64,000 bases of DNA, from assembly GCF_900292075.1 (NCBI RefSeq), contig NZ_OLMV01000002.1, positions 558,001 to 622,000 on the forward strand, given 5' to 3'. Below, piece by piece: positions 9,421 through 17,580 of the stretch. Each line of letters opens with the position of its first letter. The first letter of the stretch is position 1. Below the pieces are notes generated by a model. It searched no databases and was not told the DNA's origin. It was given only the letters and a program-made list of their open reading frames with translations. Origin of the DNA: Microbacterium timonense (GTDB lineage Bacteria; Actinomycetota; Actinomycetes; Actinomycetales; Microbacteriaceae). The translations under genes and the position numbers were made by a program.

Positions 9421-10260
9421 CCTCCACGAGCGGCACGGCCCCGAAGCAGGCCCACGAGCGCAGCCTGCACTTCGCCGGGACGCCACATGATGTCCTCTGC
9501 GATCGGCCGGTACGTCGCGTATCCGAGGGCCGCGGCGGCCTGGTCGCGACGACGATCGCGCCGCTGGTCGGCCCACGTCGAGTGGAACTCCCGGCTGTCG
9601 CACTCGACGATCAGCCATCCGTCCACGACGAAGTCGACGCGACCGACACCGCGGATCTTCACCTGAACCTCGAAGGAGGCGCCGGCGGCTCGCAGCATGA
9701 GGCGTAGGAGTGTCTCGGGCCCCGACTCCGCTCGGGCATCGATGAGCCGCCGGAGCACCCGATGACGCCTCGGCACCGCCGCGAACAGCTCATCGAGGTC
9801 GTCCGCCTGCAGCACCCCCAGGTGGAGGGCCGAATCCAGCGTGGCGAGGGCTGCTCGGGCCGTCTGGCATCGAACGGCCTGCACCATCGCGTCGAACGCC
9901 TCGACCGACGTGGAGCACACCGCCGGCGTGCGGGTGAGCCGGTCCCAGTGGCGTCGGACACGTCGGCCGAGCCGCGGCGCCGAGGTCCGGTTCTCGTGCA
10001 CGTGCACATGCAGCTCCCCGGTGTCGAGCACGAACACACCGAGCCAGCGCCAGCTCCGACACGCACGTGAGCCGTCCGCCGAGCCGGCAGGCGTCCACGA
10101 CATCGGCCGGCGTATCGGGCGGGAGATAGGCGTTCGCCCGCGGCTTGATGAGGCACCCCTCGGCAACCGCGCGCGCCAGTTGGCGATCGGTCCAGCCCGC
10201 CGCGCACAGGTCGCGGCGGCGGTGGAAGCGCGTCGGCAGCGGTGGCGTGGATGCAGGCAC
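9417..10260 (-). pseudogene. Frameshifted DUF559-type endonuclease-domain protein
   Basis: Two reading frames together make one ~280-aa protein of the actinobacterial family with an AbiEi-like winged-helix N-terminus and a C-terminal DUF559/Vsr-like endonuclease domain. The N-terminal part starts at GTG 10260 (RFHRRRDLCAAGWTDRQLAR, then GGRLTCVSELA). The sequence continues one frame over with LGVFVLDTGELHVHVHENR, then VGRVDFVVDGWLIVECDSRE (the nuclease-like core) and DQAAAALGYATYRP. The shift is explained by one extra base near 10044-10047. Either the gene is inactivated or this is a sequencing indel. Its stop lies in repeat P3. Confidence 0.75.
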
Positions 10261-10424
10261 GCCGAGAGCCTGCGGCCGGGCGCCCCCTTTTCAGGGCCGC
10301 TCCGTCACATCTGTGGAGGCCCGCGGTGTAGCTCGGGGCTGGGGAGGAGGCGGTCCTCCGCGTCAAAGCGGCGGGCTGGATCGACGGTGCACACGAGCCC
10401 AGGGCACGTTCGGAGCGATCTAGC

Positions 10425-11477
10425 TGTTCTTCCCCGACACGTTGTGAACGTCTGAGGTAGGCGAAGACCTCCGGGGACGATGTGGGTACCACCCTCACAT
10501 CCGCTCCACGGAGGTCTTCGTGACTCACGCTAACGCGCCTTTGACGCCGGAAGGGCGTCGTCGTCTTGCTGTTCTCGTCGTCGACGAGAAGTGGCCCCTG
10601 CGGCGGGCCGCGGAACGGTTCCAGTGCTCGCCGGCGACAGCGAAGCGGTGGGCTGACCGATACCGCGCCGGGTGCCCGTTGACCGACCGCAGCTCTCGCC
10701 CGCACTCGTCACCGTCACGGATCTCCAGACGCACGGAGCGCCGGATCGTGGCGTTGCGGTTCACCCGCCGATGGGGGCCGCATCGGATCGCGTATCACCT
10801 GCGCCTGCACCGCTCCACCGTCGGCCGGGTGCTGGCCCGGTATCGGATGCCGCTGCTGACGCATCTGGACCAGGCCACCGGGCTGCCCGTCCGCAAGCCG
10901 AAGCCGGTCCGATACGAGGTCGACAGACCGGGCCGGTTGGTGCACGTGGATATCAAGAAGCAGGGTCGTATCCCCAACGGCGGTGGACACCGCATGCTGG
11001 GCAGACAAGCCGGGAATCGCAACAACAAGAAGCGGGGCCGCGGCTACGCGTTCCTGCACCATGCCGTCGACGACCACTCCCGGCTGGCGTACTCGGAGAT
11101 CCTGGCCGACGAGCGCAAAGAGACCGCGGCGGCGTTCTGGCGCCGCGCGAACGCGTTCTTCCAACAGGCCGGGATCGCCGTCACCGCCGTCATGACTGAC
11201 AACGGATCTTGCTACCGCTCACGCGACTTCGCCGCCGCCCTCGGCGACATCCAACACCGCTGGACCAAGCCTTACCGGCCCCAGACCAACGGAAAGGTGG
11301 AGAGGTTCAACCGCACCCTCGCCGCGGAATGGGCCTATGCCGCGACCTACGCCAGCGACGAAGCACGCGCCGCCACCTACAACGCCTGGCTGCATCACTA
11401 CAATCACCACCGACCCCACACCGGCATCGGCGGCCAAACCCCCTCAGCCCGCGTACCCAACCTCACGGGGAAGAACA
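10425..11477 (+). mobile_element. IS481-family insertion sequence, complete
   Basis: A 1,053-bp element with terminal inverted repeats beginning TGTTCTTCCCCG at both ends, partly matching for about 20 bp. It is flanked by the 6-bp direct repeat TCTAGC (10419-10424 and 11478-11483). This fits the NCTAGN target duplication known for IS481. It carries one transposase gene, looks intact, and sits inside palindromic repeat P3. Confidence 0.9.
10462..10520 (+). promoter_or_regulatory. Hairpin masking the transposase ribosome-binding site
   Basis: CGAAGACCTCCG (10462-10473) pairs perfectly with CGGAGGTCTTCG (10509-10520), which contains the GGAGG Shine-Dalgarno and the first base of the GTG start. 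An inner stem GATGTG (10479-10484) / CACATC (10496-10501) strengthens it. A transcript reading in from outside would hide the translation start, a known means of damping transposase expression. Confidence 0.65.
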
Positions 11478-11482
11478 TCTAG
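10520..11482 (+). CDS. IS481-family transposase
   Basis: A 320-aa DDE transposase. An N-terminal helix-turn-helix region (WPLRRAAERFQCSPATAKRW, residues ~26-45) is followed by a second HTH-like segment (PHRIAYHLRLHRSTVGRVLA). The rve catalytic core has Asp in LVHVDIKKQGR (~142), Asp in VMTDNGSCYRSRD (~224) and Glu in QTNGKVERFNRTLAAEW (~261). The GTG at 10520 has GGAGG at 5-nt spacing. The TAG stop (11480-11482) is supplied by the duplicated target site just outside the IS end. The catalytic residues are intact, so it may be active. Confidence 0.92.
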   Translation: MTHANAPLTPEGRRRLAVLVVDEKWPLRRAAERFQCSPATAKRWADRYRAGCPLTDRSSRPHSSPSRISRRTERRIVALRFTRRWGPHRIAYHLRLHRSTVGRVLARYRMPLLTHLDQATGLPVRKPKPVRYEVDRPGRLVHVDIKKQGRIPNGGGHRMLGRQAGNRNNKKRGRGYAFLHHAVDDHSRLAYSEILADERKETAAAFWRRANAFFQQAGIAVTAVMTDNGSCYRSRDFAAALGDIQHRWTKPYRPQTNGKVERFNRTLAAEWAYAATYASDEARAATYNAWLHHYNHHRPHTGIGGQTPSARVPNLTGKNI

Positions 11483-11507
11483 CCCGCCGCTTTGACACCG
11501 GCAGCTG

Positions 11508-12494
11508 TCACGCCAGCGCCGCGATGACCTCGCGCTCGAACAGCTCGATGCCCGAGAGGTCGTACGCCGCCTCGGGGAAGTAGTGGATGGCGTAGGTGAT
11601 GCCGTGGCGCTCGCGCTCGGCCAGGCGCTCCACCACCTGGTCGACGGCCCCGAATGCCGGCGACGACAGGAAGTCCTGCTCGATCTGGTCCGCGCGGGCC
11701 TGGCCCACGTGGGGCAGCAGGCGCTCCTTGACGACGGCCAGGCGATCGCGGGCTTCGGCATCGGTCGCCCCCACGATGGTGTTGAAGTTCGATGACCGCG
11801 TGATGGCCGAGTAGTCGCGGCCGAGCGCATCGCAGTGCTCGCGCAGGATGGCGCTCTTGCGGTCGATGTCCTCCAGCGAGCCCGCGTAGTTGGTGTACGA
11901 CGCGTACTGGGCGGCGATCTTCAGCGTCACCTTCTCGCCGCCCCCGGCGATCCAGAACGGGATGCCGCCGTCCTGCAGCGGCAGCGGCTGCACGATCGCG
12001 CCGTCGACCTGGTAATGCTTGCCGTCGAGGGTGGCCCGGCCGGTCGTCCACGCCTGCTGCATGATGTCGACGCCCTCGCGCAGCATCCGCAGCCGTTCGG
12101 GAACCGGCGGGAAGCCGTAGCCGTACGCCTCCCACTCGTGCTCGTACCAGCCGCCGCCGATGCCCATCTCGGTACGGCCGCCCGAGACGATGTCGACGGT
12201 CGCGGCCACCTTCGCGAGGTAGGCGGGGTTGCGGTATCCCATGCACGTGCACATCTGGCCGAGCCGGATGCGGCTGGTCGACGCCGCGAACGCGGCCATC
12301 AGGGTCCACGCCTCGTGCGTCGCCTCGTCGGAGGGGACGGGAGTGGTGTGGAAGTGGTCGTACACCCACAGCGACTCCCACGGACCTGCGTCGGCGCGCT
12401 GCGCGAGGCCGTTCATCACCTCCCAATGGGCCGAGGGCTCGATGCCGACGAGATCGAATCGCCAGCCTTGGGGAATGAAGGTTCCGAATCGCAT
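11508..12494 (-). CDS. LLM-class flavin/F420-dependent oxidoreductase
   Basis: The 328-aa protein belongs to the luciferase-like monooxygenase superfamily and resembles the Rv1855c-type F420-dependent group. Typical segments are MRFGTFIPQG at the start, SLWVYDHFHTTP (~45), IRLGQMCTCMGYRNPAYLAK (~80) and the GGRTEMGIGGGWYEHEWEAY substrate/cofactor loop (~110). PFWIAGGGEKVTLK follows at about 186. These enzymes use reduced F420 or FMN in the cytoplasm; the substrate is not predictable here. The gene is immediately downstream of the methyltransferase gene on the same strand, but the two look functionally unrelated. Confidence 0.88.
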   Translation of the reverse strand: MRFGTFIPQGWRFDLVGIEPSAHWEVMNGLAQRADAGPWESLWVYDHFHTTPVPSDEATHEAWTLMAAFAASTSRIRLGQMCTCMGYRNPAYLAKVAATVDIVSGGRTEMGIGGGWYEHEWEAYGYGFPPVPERLRMLREGVDIMQQAWTTGRATLDGKHYQVDGAIVQPLPLQDGGIPFWIAGGGEKVTLKIAAQYASYTNYAGSLEDIDRKSAILREHCDALGRDYSAITRSSNFNTIVGATDAEARDRLAVVKERLLPHVGQARADQIEQDFLSSPAFGAVDQVVERLAERERHGITYAIHYFPEAAYDLSGIELFEREVIAALA

Positions 12495-12515
12495 GTGCCC
12501 AGCCTAAGGAAGCGT

Positions 12516-13571
12516 TTACTCAGGCTCCATCCCGACAACCCGGGCGTGCGGCATCCGGTCGCGCATCACCGCGATCGCGGCGGGGTTGCAGTCGACGAGC
12601 ACGGCGTCGCGCCCGAGCGCCGACGCGACGGCACCCGTGGTGCCGGATCCGGCGAAGAGGTCGAGCACGCGGTCGCCGGGCCGCGACGAGGCCTGAACGA
12701 TCCGCCGCAGGATCCCCTCGGGCTTCTGGGTCGGGTAGCCCGTCTTCTCCCGGCCGGTGGTCGGCACGATGGTGTGCCACCACACGTCGGTCGGAAGCTT
12801 CCCGCGCTCCGCCTTCTCGGGGGTGACCAGGCCCGGGGCCATGTACGGCTCGCGGTCGACGGCATCCGAGTCGAACCAGTAGCGCTGCGGATCCTTGACG
12901 TAGACGAGGATCGTGTCGTGCTTGGTGGGCCACCGCTTGCGGGTCTTCGCACCGTAGTCGTACGCCCAGATCAGCTCGTTGAGGAACCGCTCTCGCCCGA
13001 CCAGGGCATCCATCAGCACCTTCGCGTAGTGGGCCTCGCGGTAGTCGAGGTGCAGGTACAGCGTGCCGTCGTCGGCGAGCAGCCGCCAGGCCTCCAGCAG
13101 CCGCGGTTCGAGGAATCCCCAGTAGTCGTCGAACCGGTCGTCGTACGCGCGCAGGTCGCCGCGGATCCGCTCGTACTCGCGCCCGTGGAACCCGCGGCGG
13201 ACCACGCCCGCCGTCTCACCGGCCGCCGTCTCACCCGCCTGCGTCCCCCCGGCCTGCGTCCCCCCGGCCTCGGGCTCACCCGCGCGCGTCTCTCCGCGAG
13301 ACTTCAAGCGAGCGCCGAGACTTCGGTTCGAGACCGCTGTCTCGGCGTCCGGTTGAAGTCTCGCGGACTGGTCGGGCACGGGAGGGGACGGATGCCGCGA
13401 CCGCGCGGTCTCGAGCGCCCGCTCTTGGACGCGGCCGGTGTTGAACGGCGGGTCGAGATAGATCAGGGTGAACGCGCCGTCGGGCAGTCCCCGCACCACC
13501 TCGAGGTTGTCGCCATGGTGGATCTCGACCACCCCTCCGCCGTGCTCGGCGGGCGGCGCAGCGTCGCTCAC
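12516..13571 (-). CDS. Site-specific DNA methyltransferase (beta class) carrying an in-frame palindromic element
   Basis: A 351-aa N4-cytosine/N6-adenine methyltransferase with beta-class motif order. The catalytic DPPFNTG (residues ~31-37) comes before the AdoMet-binding motif (RVLDLFAGSGTTGAVAS, ~307). TGYPTQKPEGILRRI precedes the latter, as in the family. Between them lies an unusual insert of about 65 residues. One part is encoded by a 73-bp palindromic repeat (ARLQPDAETAVSNRSLGARL), the next by short tandem repeats (GGTQAGGTQAGETAAGETAG). The GTG start at 13571 overlaps the lplA stop (GTGA). No restriction enzyme is adjacent, so it may be an orphan methylase. Whether the loop affects activity is unknown. 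Confidence 0.88.
   Translation of the reverse strand: MSDAAPPAEHGGGVVEIHHGDNLEVVRGLPDGAFTLIYLDPPFNTGRVQERALETARSRHPSPPVPDQSARLQPDAETAVSNRSLGARLKSRGETRAGEPEAGGTQAGGTQAGETAAGETAGVVRRGFHGREYERIRGDLRAYDDRFDDYWGFLEPRLLEAWRLLADDGTLYLHLDYREAHYAKVLMDALVGRERFLNELIWAYDYGAKTRKRWPTKHDTILVYVKDPQRYWFDSDAVDREPYMAPGLVTPEKAERGKLPTDVWWHTIVPTTGREKTGYPTQKPEGILRRIVQASSRPGDRVLDLFAGSGTTGAVASALGRDAVLVDCNPAAIAVMRDRMPHARVVGMEPE
13294..13366. repeat. Palindromic repeat P2, copy 1, inside the methyltransferase gene
   Basis: A 73-bp element with a perfect 14-bp outer inverted repeat (CCGCGAGACTTCAA 13294-13307 / TTGAAGTCTCGCGG 13353-13366) and an inner 8-bp stem (GCCGAGAC 13314-13321 / GTCTCGGC 13339-13346). A second 73-bp copy at 41145-41217 lies in another coding gene and is translated in the same frame and orientation relative to the protein. 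Confidence 0.85.
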
Positions 13572-14617
13572 GGGACGCGGCGCAGCCAGGCGTCGGTCGA
13601 GAACTTCGACTGCACGAGCGCCTCGGCCTCGGCGTACTCGTCCTCCGTGATGTGCCCGGGCACCGCGCCGTAGAGGTGGGTGAAGGTCTCCTCGAGCTTG
13701 GCGATGATCGCCTCGCGCGGCAGTCCCGTCTGCCTCCGCAGCGGGTCGACTCGCTTCGCGGCCGACGTCGTGCCCTTGTCGCTGAGCTTCTCGCGGCCGA
13801 TGCGCAGCACCTCGGTCATGACCTCGCCGTCCATGTCGTAGCTCAGGGTCGCGTGGTGCAGCACTCCCCCGTTGGCCAGTCGCTTCTGCGCGGCTCCGCC
13901 GATCTTGCCCTGCGGCGAGGCGATGTCGTTCAGCGGCTGATACGTCGCGTCGATCCCGAGCGCGCGCAGCGCCTGCAGCACCCAGTCGTCCAAGAAGGCG
14001 TAGGAGTCGGCGAACGTCAGCCCCGCCACAAGGGATGCGGGCACGTACAGCGAGTACGTGACGATCGAGTTGGCGCCCATCATCATCGCGCCGCCGCCCG
14101 AGATGCGCCGGACGACGTCGTAGCCGTGGCGGGCCGCGCCCTCCGGATCGACCTCGTTGCGCAGCGACTGGAACGAGCCGATGACGACGGCGTTCTCGTT
14201 CCACTCCCAGATGCGCAGCGTCGGGCGACGGCGCCCGTCGCCGACGCGACCGGTGAGCACCTCGTCCAGGGCGAGGTTCATGCGCGGTGAGACGGGCTTG
14301 TCGTGCACGATCTCCCAGTCGAAGTCGCGCCACCCCGGAGCGGTCACCAGCGCGCGGCGAACCGCCGTGCCGACGGCTTCGGGTGTGAAGCCGAGCAGTT
14401 GTGCGCCCTCGGGCAGCGCCGAGCGGACGGCGGCGGCGATCGTCGCGACATCCGATTCCACGGGCAGCCCGTTGACGGCGGCGTCGATGTCGCCGAGGGC
14501 GTCGTCGGGTTCGAGGAAGAAGTCGCCCGCGAGGTGGAAGTCGGCGATCCGGCCGTCGCGCTCCTCGAGGTCGACCACGACGAGTTTTCCGCCGGGCACC
14601 TTGTATTCGCCGTGCAT
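13568..14617 (-). CDS. lplA: Lipoate-protein ligase A with N-terminal accessory domain
   Basis: Attaches lipoate, via lipoyl-AMP, to the lipoyl domains of 2-oxoacid dehydrogenases and GcvH. The 349-aa product starts with a small LplA accessory domain (MHGEYKVPGGKLVVVDLEE, residues 1-~80), normally found at the C-terminus or as a separate protein. The catalytic domain then shows MNLALDEVL (~113), the lipoyl-AMP site RRISGGGAMMM (~168) and QGKIGGAAQKR (~235) with the conserved Lys. The start is the ATG at 14617. Its stop overlaps the methyltransferase GTG, so the two are co-transcribed. Confidence 0.92.
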   Translation of the reverse strand: MHGEYKVPGGKLVVVDLEERDGRIADFHLAGDFFLEPDDALGDIDAAVNGLPVESDVATIAAAVRSALPEGAQLLGFTPEAVGTAVRRALVTAPGWRDFDWEIVHDKPVSPRMNLALDEVLTGRVGDGRRRPTLRIWEWNENAVVIGSFQSLRNEVDPEGAARHGYDVVRRISGGGAMMMGANSIVTYSLYVPASLVAGLTFADSYAFLDDWVLQALRALGIDATYQPLNDIASPQGKIGGAAQKRLANGGVLHHATLSYDMDGEVMTEVLRIGREKLSDKGTTSAAKRVDPLRRQTGLPREAIIAKLEETFTHLYGAVPGHITEDEYAEAEALVQSKFSTDAWLRRVP

Positions 14618-14658
14618 GCGTTCAGCCTATTGCGCGACGCTGCGCCCGCGGCGGCCGC

Positions 14659-15528
14659 TCAGTCCCGCACGGCGATGCGCTGGTCGAGCCAGGCGAGCAG
14701 GTCCCCGCGCACGTCCTCCTGCATGACCTCGTTGAAGATCTCGTGCCGCGCTCCGGGATAGACGAGCGTCGTCACATCGGTGAATCCGGAGCGGTTGCGG
14801 TAGGCGTCGGCGAGCTTGTGGACGCTGCGCGGACCGCCCACGGTGTCGTCGCGGCCCACCATGAGGAGGGTCGGGATGTCGCGACCCAGGTTCTTGCCGG
14901 GTCTTCCGATGAGCCGCAGTGTGTCGATGGGACCGAACAGCTTCGGGAGCGGTTCCTTCGTGGTGAGCGAGTCGGCGAGGAACTCCTCGGCTACGCGGGG
15001 GTCGGACGCCAGCCACTCCACTCCGCTCGCGTCGGGCCCGTTCCACGGCTTGTTGAGGTCGCCGGAGTTGAGCGATCCGGGCCAGCGCAGTGCCGATCCG
15101 CTCAGGACCAGCGCATCGTAGGCGTCGGGGTGTCGGTTCACGAGGATCTGCGCGAGGAACGATCCCCACGAGTGCCCCAGCAGCACGAGCGGCAGTCCCG
15201 GGTGATCGACGCGGATCTGCTCGGTCAGCTGCCACACCGCCGCGACGGCGGCGCGCAGCCCGCCGGGACCGAGCCGGCCGAGCTGCAAGGCATCGCCGCC
15301 GTGCTGGCCCATTCCGGTGCGTCCGTGACCGCGGTGGTCGTCGGCGTACACGATGAAGCCGTCCGCCGTGAGGGCGCCGATGAGGGCGGCGTACCGCCCG
15401 GCGTGCTCGCCGACGCCGTGCAGGAGCTGCACGACCCCCCGCGGTTCGGTCTGCGCCGTGTGGACGTCGTACACGATCGTCACGCCGTGCGCATCACGGA
15501 AGGACCGTTCTTCGGGCGAGGAGGACAT
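14659..15528 (-). CDS. Alpha/beta hydrolase, lysophospholipase/monoacylglycerol-lipase type
   Basis: The 289-aa serine hydrolase belongs to the Hydrolase_4 group. It has an oxyanion HGVGEHAGRY (residues ~37-46), the ADDHRGHGRTG signature (~62), the nucleophile elbow GHSWGS (Ser ~117), a catalytic Asp in MVGRDDTVGG (~228) and His in PGARHEIFNE (~259). The family cleaves monoglycerides or lysophospholipids. No signal peptide is present. It lies on the same strand as lplA with a 41-bp gap, so co-transcription is possible but not required. Confidence 0.9.
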   Translation of the reverse strand: MSSSPEERSFRDAHGVTIVYDVHTAQTEPRGVVQLLHGVGEHAGRYAALIGALTADGFIVYADDHRGHGRTGMGQHGGDALQLGRLGPGGLRAAVAAVWQLTEQIRVDHPGLPLVLLGHSWGSFLAQILVNRHPDAYDALVLSGSALRWPGSLNSGDLNKPWNGPDASGVEWLASDPRVAEEFLADSLTTKEPLPKLFGPIDTLRLIGRPGKNLGRDIPTLLMVGRDDTVGGPRSVHKLADAYRNRSGFTDVTTLVYPGARHEIFNEVMQEDVRGDLLAWLDQRIAVRD

Positions 15529-15617
15529 GCGGCGAGTCTAGGGCGGCCCGCTCGTGAGAGGGGGATGCCGCGGCCTGCGGCATCCGTCGGCAACTTTCTT
15601 TAGCGAAACTAATGAGC

Positions 15618-15623
15618 TAGGCT
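15618..15623 (+). promoter_or_regulatory. Candidate -10 box for the MarR-MFS operon
   Basis: TAGGCT (15618-15623) fits the TAnnnT pattern of actinobacterial -10 boxes and lies 11 nt before the marR ATG, giving a leader of only a few bases. The AT-rich stretch from 15594 to 15629 stands out from the GC-rich surroundings and contains TTAGC/GCTAA half-sites that could bind the MarR protein. No good -35 box was found. Confidence 0.4.
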
Positions 15624-15633
15624 AAGTATCCGA

Positions 15634-16107
15634 ATGACGAGCAGCGGAACTTTCACCTCAGACCCCGGAACCGACACCAGCGACCAGCCGGAGCTCTCGG
15701 CCGCCGCCTCACGGCTGCGGATCGCCACCTTCCGCCTCGCGCGCCGCATGCGCACGCAACGAGCGGTCGACTCGATGAGCGACGGCCAGTTCGCTGTGCT
15801 CGCAGCGCTGTGGACGCACGGCCCCCACACGCTCGGCGAGCTCGCCGACCGCGAGCGCGTGTCGGCGCCGTCGATGAACCGCACGGTCAACTGCCTGCAG
15901 GAATCCGGGTACATCACGCGATCGGCCGACGAGAACGACGGGCGCAAGGTCGTCATCGCCCTCACCGACGCCGGTCGTTCCATCGTCGACGAGACAGCCC
16001 GACGCCGCGACGCGTGGGTCGAGGCCGCTCTGGCAGGGCTCACCGCCAAGGAGCGGGCGACCATCGCCCGTGCCGCCGAGATCATGGAGAGGATGGCAGC
16101 CCGGTGA
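15634..16107 (+). CDS. MarR-family transcriptional regulator
   Basis: The 157-aa protein has a MarR winged helix-turn-helix. The recognition region is LGELADRERVSAPSMNRTVN (residues ~68-87), followed by the wing with the conserved Asp-Asn-Arg-type signature (RSADENDGRKVVIALTDAG, ~98-116). Helices for dimerisation flank this on both sides. The stop overlaps the start of an MFS exporter gene (GTGA), a classic pairing in which MarR represses the efflux pump until a small molecule binds. The ATG at 15634 has almost no leader. Confidence 0.92.
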   Translation: MTSSGTFTSDPGTDTSDQPELSAAASRLRIATFRLARRMRTQRAVDSMSDGQFAVLAALWTHGPHTLGELADRERVSAPSMNRTVNCLQESGYITRSADENDGRKVVIALTDAGRSIVDETARRRDAWVEAALAGLTAKERATIARAAEIMERMAAR

Positions 16108-17513
16108 GCCGCTCATCCGCTCCCGCCGCCGGGACTCGCGGCGGCCGGCCGGGCTCGGCGATGTTCCGCTCGTTCGCGGCCTTCAACTACCGCGTCTGGT
16201 TCATCGGCGCCCTCGTCTCCAACATCGGCGCGTGGATGCAGTCCACCGCCATCAGCTGGGTCGTGCTCACCGAGCTCACCGACAACGATGCCGCGGCGAT
16301 GGGCGTCACGATGGCGCTGCAGTTCGCGCCGCCGCTGCTGCTGGTCGGCGTCACCGGTCTCGTGGCCGACCGCTTCGACCGCCGCAAGCTGCTCCTGATC
16401 ACGCAGAGCCTGCTGCTGCTCCTGGGCGTCGCCATCGGCGTGCTGATCTTCGCCGGCGCGATGAACCTGACCATCATGTACGCGTTCGCTCTCGCACTCG
16501 GCGTGGTCGCCGCCTTCGACAACCCGGCGCGGCAGGCGTTCGTGTCGGATCTCGTCGCGCGCGAGAACGCCTCGAACGCCGTCGCGCTCAATGCGGCCTC
16601 GTTCAACGGCGCGCGGATGATCGGGCCGGCGGTGGCCGGTGTCGTGATCGTCGCGATCGGCACCGGCTGGGTGTTCGTCGCCAACGGCGTCACGTTCCTC
16701 GCGATGCTCGCCGCCCTCGTGCTCATCCGCACCGACGAGCTGGTGCCTCGGGTGAAGGCGCCGCAGTCCTCGCGCCTGGCCGACGGGTTCCGCTACGTCG
16801 CCGGCAGGCCGGACCTCATCGTCACCTTCGCGATGGTGTTCCTCATCGGCGCGTTCGGAATGAACTTCCCCATCCTCGCCTCCACGATGGCCGTCGAGTT
16901 CGGCAAGGAGGCCGACGGGTTCGGCCTGCTCAGCTCGATCCTCGCGATCGGCTCGGTCGCCGGTGCCCTGATGGCGGCCCGGCGGGATCGCGCGCGACTG
17001 CGGGTGCTCATCGTCGGCACCGCCATGTTCGGGGCTGCCGCCCTCGTGTCGGCGTTCATGCCCACGTACTGGCTCTACGCGGTGACCCTCATGTTCACCG
17101 GGTTCTCGGTGGTGACGATGATGACGACCGCGAACGGCTACGTGCAGACCACCACCGACCCCGTTCTGCGCGGTCGCGTGCTGGCGCTGTACATGGCGAT
17201 CCTCATGGGCGGCACCCCGATCGGCGCCCCGATCGTCGGGTGGGTGGCCGCTCAGTACGGTCCACGTGTCGCGATCCTCGTCGGAGCGGTCGCCGCGTTC
17301 GTGGCCTTCGCGATCGGCGGGTCCTGGCTGCTCGTGTCGGGCCGGCTGCACCGCCACGAGCGCAAGCGGTTCCGCCTCACGCTGGATGAGACGCGCCCGC
17401 TCACGGTGATCGCCCCCGAGGAGTTCAGCGACGAGGTCGCCGGAACCACGCCCATCCCGCTGCCCCGCGACGGCGAAGACGACCTCCCCGCCCGCACGCG
17501 CGCGGCGAGCTGA
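16104..17513 (+). CDS. MFS exporter (DHA3/EntS-like)
   Basis: A 469-aa membrane protein with about 12 predicted helices. It opens with FRSFAAFNYRVWFIGALVSN and GAWMQSTAISWVVLTEL, typical of the TMEffector/EntS-like drug and siderophore exporters. The loop motif VADRFDRRKLLL (~86) is the conserved MFS motif A. RQAFVSDLVARENASNAVAL (~146) is also characteristic of the group. A hydrophilic C-terminal tail of about 55 residues ends in RTRAAS. It probably exports toxic or siderophore-like compounds under control of the upstream MarR. Confidence 0.9.
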   Translation: MSRSSAPAAGTRGGRPGSAMFRSFAAFNYRVWFIGALVSNIGAWMQSTAISWVVLTELTDNDAAAMGVTMALQFAPPLLLVGVTGLVADRFDRRKLLLITQSLLLLLGVAIGVLIFAGAMNLTIMYAFALALGVVAAFDNPARQAFVSDLVARENASNAVALNAASFNGARMIGPAVAGVVIVAIGTGWVFVANGVTFLAMLAALVLIRTDELVPRVKAPQSSRLADGFRYVAGRPDLIVTFAMVFLIGAFGMNFPILASTMAVEFGKEADGFGLLSSILAIGSVAGALMAARRDRARLRVLIVGTAMFGAAALVSAFMPTYWLYAVTLMFTGFSVVTMMTTANGYVQTTTDPVLRGRVLALYMAILMGGTPIGAPIVGWVAAQYGPRVAILVGAVAAFVAFAIGGSWLLVSGRLHRHERKRFRLTLDETRPLTVIAPEEFSDEVAGTTPIPLPRDGEDDLPARTRAAS

Positions 17514-17524
17514 CCCGCCGGCTC

Positions 17525-17567
17525 CCCGGGCTGACTCCCACGTGCTGACTCCCACGTGGCGCCCGGG
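17525..17567. terminator. Possible bidirectional terminator with tandem 14-mers
   Basis: Between the convergent MFS and DUF1593 genes lie two tandem copies of CTGACTCCCACGTG (17531-17558) flanked by CCCGGG at 17525-17530 and 17562-17567. CACGTG is itself palindromic, so alternative hairpins can form. Terminator function is inferred from position. Confidence 0.35.
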
Positions 17568-17580
17568 GGTGTGCCCGCCG

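Larger units (their letters stand above)
10362..11496. repeat. Palindromic repeat P3, copy 2, split by the IS element
   Basis: GTCAAAGCGGCGGGCT at 10362-10377 is the exact reverse complement of 11481-11496. Removing the IS (10425-11477) and one 6-bp target duplication restores a 76-bp palindromic element, the same length as copy 1 at 9345-9420. So the repeat is older than the insertion. Confidence 0.75.
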
